Below, one piece after another: positions 36,320-45,900 of a DNA stretch of 64,000 nt. The stretch's first letter is position 1. Each line of letters opens with the position of its first letter. The stretch lies in assembly GCF_910592395.1 (NCBI RefSeq), contig NC_088309.1, positions 28,150,599 to 28,214,598 of the forward strand, given 5' to 3'. Below the pieces are notes generated by a model. It saw only the letters and a program-made list of their open reading frames with translations. It did no database searches and had not been told where the DNA came from. Made by a program: the position numbers and the translations under genes. This DNA is from Lineus longissimus. Its lineage: Eukaryota > Nemertea > Pilidiophora > Heteronemertea > Lineidae.

Positions 36320-38333
36320 TTAGTTCATAGCATACAGAATGTATGTTTGTCATGTTAGGGACTGACACCTTCTGTCTCCTCACACATTGTCTCCTAGTTG
36401 GGACCAGTCATGAGACATGAGGTGTATGTGCTGAGGATCGAGTACACACTCTTTTTCAAGTCGCTTGAATTTAGAGTGTTGCCCAGCTGCGGGCATCCGC
36501 TCACTTCTCCTTGGGGCCACAAATCCATGCCCATGCAACAAGTTTGGTCAAGCCCTTGTAGTGTAGTCATTACATGATACAAATACTTGAAACTGAGAAA
36601 TATCCAAGCTGGAGTGACACCTTTGGGGGTTGATTGGTACCAAGCTGCAACGAGACAGTCTGGATTCAGACTTGGATGGGATGTCCAGATGTACATGGGT
36701 GAGGGACATCATTCTGAAGAGACATCTGGGTGACCAAGACTGGCCACAGGTGTGCTCCAGGAGGACAGAGTTTGAGGCAGGTCTTTTCGATGCATATGTG
36801 CTTTGGTGTCAAAAGATGAGTGCCAATTGGTTGTGACAGTCTGTATATCACTGTGCATCCTTGGAGACCCTGATGAAGACAATCATCATGTGTATGTGCT
36901 AATTGATTATTGTAGAAACAATCTCTACATCGCTGTGTATTCTGAAGCTGCTTGATGATGCCAATTGACACGGATGAAGACAAGTATGTGGTTCGAGTAG
37001 CACAACTCCTCGAGCTCTCCTTCTCTTGGTCAGCCACTGTGACATGCCCAATGCCATTCTCCTAAAGTGAGCGACAGTCCGAGAACAAGAATGTGACCAA
37101 TAACAATGGTTTGGTATAAAGACCTACATGTACTTTTATAACTGGTATTTATTGGTTGAAAGTTAATAGTCACATAAAATATGAATTCTATTCCATAGAA
37201 ATGTACAGATTATGCATCGAAGTATTACATGTTTGGCTACAATTAGCATGGCAGAATCATACAAAATGTTTCCAATTTCTCAATAGTAATTTTGTTGTGA
37301 GAATACACTGCTGCATTGTCAAGTCTGCTAAACATGTTAAGAGGTCCAATTAGCCATTCATTTTTTGAAGAAACGTTGAAAATTTCATGATATAATAATT
37401 TTGGATTTGTTTGTTTTTATTTCTAACTACAGAGTGATTCCTCAAACCATACAAAAGAGGCAAGCACAATACAAATATGCAAGAAGAACCACAAAACATC
37501 ACATGCTGAGATAATTAGAGGGGAGTCCTTGAGCAAAAAGCATCACACATTGATTTTGAAGGTTACACATTTTAAGAACCTGAACTACAAACACCCATCA
37601 AAAATCTTGTCAAATCGATACATGTGTACGGTTGTAACCAAGTTAAGATGTGGACAAACTCCCCCCCCCCCCCTTGAAGCTCTCCACTCATTGTGACAGT
37701 GCTGCACCAACACTGGCAGTGTGACATTGACTACATGTAGGTAGGATTACAGAATATACAAACATTTATCTACATGTGCCAGCCAGTCAATATCAGAATA
37801 AACATTACACTGGGTTGGTTTCTTGAATCTTTGTATGATTTGGTTGAACAGATCTGACCACAATTCACGTCACAATCTCGGATTGCTTTTAGTAACATGA
37901 AGTATGCAGGCCAATTGCTATGTTGACCACACATCCAGTTGAAAAGTTGCTAGGTGAGGCTGTCTTGAGTGCAATCAAAGTTACTAGGATCATTTACAAC
38001 TATTATCAAGTTACAACAAAAGTACTGAAACCTTTGTAACCTGAACACACAGCAGCGAGGAAGTTCTCCAGATATCGTGGCATACGCGTACGTTGTCAAC
38101 AAAAACACTGAGAAACTTTGATACATGTCGGTTGAAACGCAAACGACGTTTTCACCTGGCAGTCTTTGGCCTTGCCAAAAGTTTATAGAACACCTAGTTA
38201 TAAGCACATAGCACATATATATTGGAACCACACTGATTGGTGAATCCCCTTAGTCATTAAAGTTTTCACATCCTATTACTAGATTACACATACGATCCAA
38301 ACAAATGTATTTACAAATGAAGAACGTCACTGA
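36320..38333. other. Convergent GLT1D1 / CCDC117-like intergenic and 3' UTR region
   Basis: Two kilobases without a supported gene. Open frames such as 36666-37037 on the minus strand lack family resemblance and splice context. The right part is probably CCDC117-like 3' UTR, with candidate reverse poly(A) words at about 37148 and 37408. A C13 run lies at 37661. Confidence 0.5.
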
Positions 38334-40605
38334 TCATAAGTCCATCTCGTCATCAAGTGCATCAAACAAGTCTTGCTGTGAAATAACATTATTATTATCC
38401 TCTAGAAACTGATGCTGAACTGAAATGGGTGCAACAGGTGGATGAGGAACTGCAGCAGTTGCAGCTGAACTCATGTTTGCACCTAATGTGTCAGTCATAA
38501 ATGCTACAGAACCTTGCGCTGTACCTACAGAGGGCATCGCTAACAAATTCATAGCTGCCATGGATCCAGGCTGCACACCAGCCAGCACTGCTCTCGCATC
38601 CATAGCTGCCATGCTCATATCTGCGGGCTGACCAAACCCGAGTGGTTGGGCTAGGCTGGCTGGTGAAGCCCCTGCTTGTGGCACCAGAGTTTCTGGCATC
38701 ACCCAGATTGTTTTTGATCCGCCATTGGAATCGGGAAGCACCTCATCAGACGCATCCATGGACATGTCTGCACTCTGTGTACGCCTGAAACATGGAAGTT
38801 ATAACATCAAGTTTGTGGTAAGTTTATATAGAATGATGATGGAATCAACTATAAACAAGGACACAGTAAGAGATCATTTGAAATTGAAAACTCACTCTGA
38901 TGATATGTGAGGCGTCGATTCTTCAGTTGACTCTGCCTCCACTGATGGTTTCACTAGAAAATCAGACAGGAGGCCACCTGGTGGTTTCCACAGAACTATC
39001 TCCATACTAGGTTTGCAAGATAAGGCGGCACTACAAGAGAACAAGATGGACATTGGGATGAGGTACACTTGGTATAAACTGAAACACACTGGAGTAAAAC
39101 AGCAAATCACAACCAAATGAGGTGCTCAGTACTATTGGGCCGCTACTCGAACATTTGCCATGCACATTAGGGGAAGGGGCCAAAGTACCCAAGAGATACA
39201 AATATAGACTAGCAAATGTGTTTACTTCAGTTAGAAAGGCCTAGTGTACAGGAAGTTTTCAGTAAAAGCATTTAGGGGCCTACTAGTCTTATGCCATGAT
39301 CCATGGATCTTGGGCTGCAAATTCACTCAACTTACATGTTTTCAAGGATCGACTTTGGCAGAATCTCATCCTTCGCCTGTTTCCTGAGTTTGTCTTTCAA
39401 ATCCTTGGAGAGCTTTATATGATGATCCTTATCATCAACGACATCATTATCTTCATCATCTGATGACAGCCTAAAGTGAATAGAAGAATATGGTGACCAC
39501 AAGCAATCAAACAGAAGGAAGACATCTTAACAACTTCTACCATATCAGGGGCAAGTATGCCCGCAGACATACATGTACTGCAAACTGTGAAATTTGCCAG
39601 ACTTCTCAAACTTTGCTCTAAGCCCTAAATCCTGACAATACACACCTATCCTCTATTTCTTTCATCGATAAGGGAACCGGCCGTTTGTTGTCGCTAATAG
39701 TCAAGTTTTGCATGCGGGCAGCCATCTTTTTTTCACTTAGGTAGACTTTCATTGGAGAACTGAAATAACACAGACAAAAACATAATTTTCACAAGGCGTT
39801 GCAAGTGAAAACATTGGCATTTCTTCCAAGCGGCTTTTTCTGTGACATCAATATCAGACAGGCATTAAACCATTTGTCAATTAATTTGCATAGCTCAAAA
39901 GTGTCAGTAAGATGGTCATTTCACTTACCCAAGGTCAGCATCTGATTTCCTCTTGATTGGAACACTCCTGTACTTGGACAAGGAATTAGCAATTCTGTTT
40001 GCTAACGTCTGGTCACCACTGTATCCTTGACTGTTATAGGGATTCATACCTGAACCCCACAGGACACTGGTTCCCGTCGGATTGGTCTTGCCAGAAGAAT
40101 TTGACTGTGAGAAACAACTGCCAGTTTGTGTGTGGTTTGTAGAGGAAAAGTTGTTGGGGGATGAACTCAATCTAACAGGCATGTTAGAACCAACAGCATT
40201 CATTTCAAACCCCTGATGCAAGACAGACTGAGGGGAATATCCACTGCCTATGACTTGTGAGAAGGATCTCCCAGGTCCACCAGCATTTGTTGGACAAGAT
40301 ATTGGCCGACTGGAAGTGGTACCAGCAGAATACATCGATGACAAGTGTGGAAAACTCTCAATGCCCTTGTTAGAAGTGTTCATTGCTGACGAGTATAATG
40401 ATGAGAAAGCAAATGTTTCCAGTGGTATTGTAGTTCCCTGTGGTGCCAACCCCGTCAAACCTCCAAAAGGCAGTGCAGGGTGTAGAGTCATAGGACCAGC
40501 TGAATCTGTTATATCCCGTCCGATTGATGAATCAACACATCCTTCACGCATGCCAGGCGAGCCACTTGGAAATCCCATTGGACTGCCATTTCTGATTGGC
40601 TCCAT
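38334..40605 (-). CDS. CCDC117: CCDC117-like protein
   Basis: Five exons in transcript order: 39929-40605, 39646-39759, 39336-39470, 38896-39030, 38334-38784; 1512 nt, 503 aa, against about 279 in human. The similarity is in the middle: MKEIEDRLSSDDED (human EIEDRIIDEDEE), CKPSMEIVLWKPPGGLLSD (human SRPSMELVLWKPLPELLSD), and the acidic end DALDDEMDL (human EEEMEL). The first 225 residues are Ser/Gly/Pro-rich and disordered, ending in a basic KRKSD. Human CCDC117 has been linked to the cytosolic iron-sulfur targeting factors MIP18/MMS19 and DNA replication; that is recalled, not shown here. An in-frame TGA three codons before the ATG fixes the start. Family call good; function uncertain. Confidence 0.85.
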
Positions 40606-42124
40606 GACTTTTTTTCAAAGCTAGCTGGTCAAATGTTGCGAGCCACTCTAAACAGAATTAGAGATCAGCAATCCACTGGACTGAGTAGGGCAGACGACAG
40701 TGATGCACCACAGACACAGTCGTTACAACATCATGATCATCTTCAATAGCCACCTAAAATAGAAGAATAACAGAACACTTGCAAATTCTGGTTGTATAGC
40801 TTGTTGGAAAAATGTATCTGAACGTTTTCAAAAAATGTAAGATTTGGTTGTGTTGATAAAAAGACACAATTGCACCAGTCAGACATGATGTTTCAAAACC
40901 GTAACCATAGGAACTGCACCCAGCAAGCATAGCAAGATCAAAATCAAAATGCGACCACATGATCTTTTGTCTGCTGCTGATGGCAGTGCCAGTGATGCCC
41001 TCCGATTGTGCAATTATGTCAATCAAAGGTCGTGTATTTGTTAAAGGGAGAATATTGCGCAGGAGTTAAAGGAACACTATAAGAAAATAGCTTGAGCTGA
41101 GACCAGAGACTAATCACACAGAAAACTGTGAATGCACATGTACGAGCATGTGGTAATGCATGGTGTGGTGGTTGTTGACAAGTACAAAAGAAAAACATGA
41201 CGATTTAAACGACCTATCTCGAATAACAGAAACACTATATTCTATCAATTGAGGTTCATATTCATTAAAACACATTGTAGATACCATTCAGGATAACGTA
41301 ATTAGTGCTTTTGGTCCGTGAAAAGAGGAAATTAAAGGTATTTGAAGGTTCATTTCTCATAAAAATACGAATTTCACAATTCTGTTGTTACGCACGATAG
41401 ACCCAATTCCACATCCGCCGTGGGCTTGGCCGAAGATATTGGGGTTCCCATTCTCCAAGCGTCGTCAATGGCGATCATTATGACAAAGTCTCACTCGACC
41501 TACTGTCTCTGCCACATGAGACAATTTTAGTGGGTGCGTGTAAATTGGACATTTGGCCCGGCGTCCGGGAAATTGTGGGGTTTCACGGCACAATTCCACA
41601 TCCGCCGCGGGATTTGCCGAAGACATTGGGGATTTCACGACCCAATTCCACATCCGCCGTGGGCTTGGCCGAAGACATTAATAAAGGGTTTCACTGGGTG
41701 TGAATTGCGAACGACCCCGCTGAGGAAGGGTGCCACTATAGCAGCCTTCTCACTCACATGAGTTTTACATAATTATACCATAATTGAATGGTACACAGCA
41801 CTACCAGCACATACCATCTACTCGTGGTTGCCTGAAGTGTCTTTGCACCTCCTGCAATCATTCTTTATGAGGATCATTTCAAGATGGCCACTATTTTGCA
41901 CAAAGTTCAAGACTTTCTTGGCGTGACATTGAACAATACAGCACACTTCGTGCCATGTTTAGGTTGTTGAGTACGTTCACGGCCACTCTACAACTAGCAT
42001 AGAAGATCCTGGAGAACATAATCCGAGTTGTTCGTGTTCACTCCCTCCATCACAACTGGCCAAGTTGCAGTAAGAACCCCTCATATTTTCAGGAAGGACT
42101 CCAATTTAGAGAAGTTAAAACAAA
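40606..42124. other. Upstream region of CCDC117-like gene
   Basis: Contains the CCDC117-like 5' leader and promoter and a repeat cluster (listed). No supported coding sequence. A non-coding first exon is plausible but I cannot fix its boundaries. Confidence 0.45.
41400..41700. repeat. Short interspersed repeat cluster
   Basis: CAATTCCACATCCGCCG(T/C)GGG followed by TTGGCCGAAGA(C/T)ATT or a close variant occurs at about 41403, 41590 and 41643. Between the first two lies a block (TTCTCCAAGCGTCGTCAA ... TCTCACTCGACCTACTGTCT) that also occurs upstream of ZCCHC8 at 52263. This is a dispersed repeat of unknown class, perhaps SINE-derived. Confidence 0.75.
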
Positions 42125-42142
42125 TAAATAAAAGCTATATTG

Positions 42143-42148
42143 TTTATT
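42143..42148 (-). terminator. ZCCHC8: Poly(A) signal (TTTATT on plus), candidate ZCCHC8 3' end
   Basis: Reverse-strand AATAAA words lie at 42143-42148 and again near 42199. They would give ZCCHC8 a 3' UTR of about 0.8 kb. Confidence 0.45.
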
Positions 42149-42442
42149 TAACCTTTCCACAAAGAATACAATAGGCAATATCTCACACATACACATTCCA
42201 CTTTATTCAAGTGTGAATGTGCATGACTAACTTAAAATTCCTCAAATTTTCTTTCCTGGTAAAAGTGTATTTAACATTCTTCTTTATGCCTGACAACATC
42301 GAATACAAATTTGATACAAGGCAACAATTTTAAAGGGAGGCCATCATAGAACCCAAATGCAACTCTGGTTTTACTACCCTCAATAACTTTTTAAGCTGCA
42401 CTGACATCAAATATTTCTAGTCCCGGCAACTTGGCATTCACC

Positions 42443-42512
42443 AGTCACCAACTTGGTATTAACTCAAGTCTAATGAGCTTGCAAAGGTCAAGTTAATGCC
42501 AAGTTGGTGACT
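42443..42512. repeat. 22-bp inverted repeat (hairpin) in the ZCCHC8 3' region
   Basis: The arm at 42443-42464 (AGTCACCAACTTGGT...) pairs with 42491-42512 (AGTTAATGCCAAG...) across 22 bases with a 26-base loop. The single difference is a U-G wobble in plus-strand RNA and an A-C mismatch in minus-strand RNA. Flanking CCCGG/CCGGG words extend the symmetry loosely. Confidence 0.85.
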
Positions 42513-42989
42513 AACCTAACCGGGCCCAAACAACAACATGTATGACTATTACTCCTCCTGAACAGGTGCTAATCTCTTGATGTGTCTCGACTGAAGTTAA
42601 AACAACTTACCTTCAAGCACATCCAACCAAGTGGCAACTGTCTGTTACGTCACAATCCTCGGTTCCCATCCATCCCATTGTACATGTTCGTCAAAGAGAA
42701 CCAGAGAACTAACGCCTGAACAGATGCAATGCATTTCAGAACCACTCATTTGAGAAGATATACCAAGGTTCTTGAAAAAGTTGTTAACAGGCCTCTGTCC
42801 TCAGTAAAGGGGGCCTATAGGCAGGATCTAGGAGGTCCAACTGGTGGTCTCAAGGTGACTAAAATACAGTTGTGGAACTTGGTCTGACTGACTTTGTGAT
42901 AACAACCACGTACAGTAATCAGACTCACTTCCTGGCTCTAGCCTATAGTCTCCCTTTCATTGGCCCTTGACAATTCCAAACAGGAGTAC

Positions 42990-45900
42990 TCATGAGAAGA
43001 ATGTTTTATATTTGTCTCTCACTTTCTTGACAACGTTCTGCATCTTCTCAAACATGCCAGTAGCATTTGGTAAGTTCTCATAAGGAATATGTTCAGTAAT
43101 GTTCGAGGAAAACTTTTCAGGAGCCGGCAAAGGTTGATCAGAATCGAAACCAAGGGGTGTACCAAACTCCCTTGATATTGACATACTCCTTGGCGTACTA
43201 AATGATATAAAACTGTTTGAGCTTTGTACACTACTGCGTTGTGGTGTTGATGGAGATGGTACATCAGTGATGTCAGATTCCTCGCCCTCCCCCTGGCTTC
43301 CATCCAATGGCTGCGTATCTTGAGAGTCATCGGTGTCCTCCATTTGACGCAAGAGAAGCTCACGCTGATGTTCGAGATCTTCCAGAGAAGCAGACGAAGC
43401 GTTTCTCGACGACTGCAAACTTGAAATGCTGTCATTTTTTACTTTGGCCATGTATTTGTTTTCTATTCTCACCTCAATCTTGATGTCTCCCGATTCTTCT
43501 CCTGTGAGTGGGCAAATGTGCAGAGTTAGTATAACAGCATGGAAAACAAAATAATCAGGTGGCAAAAGCAGGGTCTGCAAAACTAAATGTGGGAAAATCA
43601 GGTTCTGAAGGAAATAAACGACTGGAAAGCAACAAAATATTAGGTGGGAAAAAGTGACATAAAAGAACAAAATAACTGAATGAGCACTGCAAGGATAAAA
43701 TATCACGTGGCAGGAGAGTACAGACTACAGAAATCAAAATACTGGGGAGGCAGGAAAACCAGGTCAAAGTTGGAGAATACAGGATTTGTATGGAGAAGAA
43801 GTCCCTCCTTCACCTGAGCAACAGCATAATGCACGTCAGCATGAACACATTTTCAATCAAGCGGAAGTCCCCACATGTACTCAGTGGCCGAATTGGGACT
43901 TCTTGGTGGATGGGGTCTTGCTCCTAGTGCATGGGGTGTTGCTCCTTGCAGATGTGCTGTCACTTCTAACGGATGGGCTGTCACTCCTGGTAGATGGGCT
44001 GTCACTCCTGGTAGATGGGCTGTCACTCCTGGTAGATGGGCTGTCACTCCTGGTAGATGGGCTGTCACTCCTAGCGGGTGGGTTGTCACTTCTGGAGGAT
44101 GGGCTGTGGCTTCCCAAGGATGAGCTGTTGATCGTAGTGGATTGGTCGCAGTATATGCAGTGGTCTGAACAGGATAGGATGAAAATTGAAGGCAATGAAA
44201 AGCACCATCTGCAAGTGAAACTCTTGTGTCAAACACAGAGCGTTTGGGACCAGAACTGTGAAATGTCCCTCTACTGAATGGTTCAACTGCCTGTGGAGAA
44301 GCTGACAATGAGCAATACTGTGATGCATCTGAAGGATAAGTTACAGAGTGACCAGGCTTGGGTGTGTGACACATCTCAGTCTCCCACACATGACCTGGTT
44401 CAACAACATTTTGGATATCCTGCAGTTCATAACAATGATGCAAGGAACCTCCTTGAATTGAGTCAGGTCCACTCAAACCTCTCCTGCTCAAAGATGATAA
44501 GTAACGTGACTGGTCAAGTTGCCGTCCAGAAGTGGCACATGCCTGAGATGTAGGAAAGGAGTTGGACTGGTTAATGAGACCAGTCAGAAGTGGGGGAGAG
44601 GCACTACAAGGAGGATCAGTAAAGGTGGTGGAGTCCGGGAGCTGAATCGTTTCATTCTCTGTCTCCTCATCCAGTGATATGTTCAACCGATGCCCATGAC
44701 CAAGATCTAATACTGGATACTCAATAGCAAACTGGTCTTGAGATTCAATCCAATGTGAGGGTATCCATGGAAGTGGAGGAGGTAGAGGAGGCGGAAGAGG
44801 CGGAGGAGGCAGAGATGGAATACTGGTAAGTAGCCTTAACATCTCAACCCTCCTCTGCTCCTCCTGTGAAGAGTTTTGCATCTGCTGTGAATTAGACTCT
44901 GGTTGATTGACCAGAATATGTTGGATTTCATTTTCTTCCAACCTCTGAGCAATATTAATGGCCCTGGTAAGGTCTTTTAAAGTCATGGCTGTCTGTTTGG
45001 CATACAACTCTTGAAGAATAGAAGTAGTATTCGCAGCCAAATTGTGACCAAGAGCACTCGGGCTATTCCTTGCTGCAACACTGGGTGAGGTTGGGAAACC
45101 AGCAGTACTACTACTTTGATCAGTTGACTCTCCACTTTGAACTTGACTTGCAGCATCGCTGCTATGATGTGCTACATAAGCCTGAATTGGTGAAGGCCTT
45201 TTAGAATCACAACTTTCATTCTTAATTCTGGCTCTTGGAACATTTCTCCCTCTACTCTCCAGGTCTCCTGCTGGTACAGTTGCAGAGTAATTCTTAAGTA
45301 TTTCCTTCTTAACTTGATCGGTCTGGATGACTTGGGTTGCCTCACATTCTTGTTTGACCTTACCCGGAACAGTTTTTAGTACCCTTTCTTGGACAACTGC
45401 AGCATCAAAAGTTCCCAACTCTTGCTTCACTTTACCGGTGACAGGTTCAATCTTCTCCACAACTACAACATCATTCTCCAATTTAAAGACATCATCAACT
45501 CTTTCCAAATCATTTGGAGGTGCTCGTCTCCTCTCTTCTACTGCTTCTACATCAATCGATTCAATAACTTCCTTCTTGACCTGACGAGCAGTTTCCGTGG
45601 ATTGGTGTTTCATCAAAGCCGTGTCTGTTGGATAGGCCATCATTGTAACTTCTCTCTGTACTTCAACATCTGTAGTTCCAACACCGATGGAGACCCCTAA
45701 TATCTCAACATCCACTCTCCTAATCGGTCTACTTTCCACACCATCAATATCACCCTCTCTCAAAGGATCACTGGTGGCTTGAGAATCAGCATCTGAGAAG
45801 GATGTTGGGCTGTACCTGCCAACGGTACAGTCATCCTTAAATATCAAAGAACCCAGAGAAGAGGCACTTGAGTACCTGCTGGGGGCTTTCAGGACAACAT

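Noticed and set aside
36666..37037. 123-codon minus-strand open frame between GLT1D1 and the CCDC117-like gene
   Set aside because: No family resemblance and no splice partners; it lies in a convergent 3' region where chance frames are expected.
43882..43890. CTGA|GTACAT as the donor for the end of the ZCCHC8 long exon
   Set aside because: It would leave phase 2, which puts the conserved last exon (needing phase 1) out of frame with an early stop.
43786..44277. Plus-strand frame rich in LLVDGLS repeats
   Set aside because: It is the antisense reading of the 21-bp repeat in the ZCCHC8 long exon and has no independent support.
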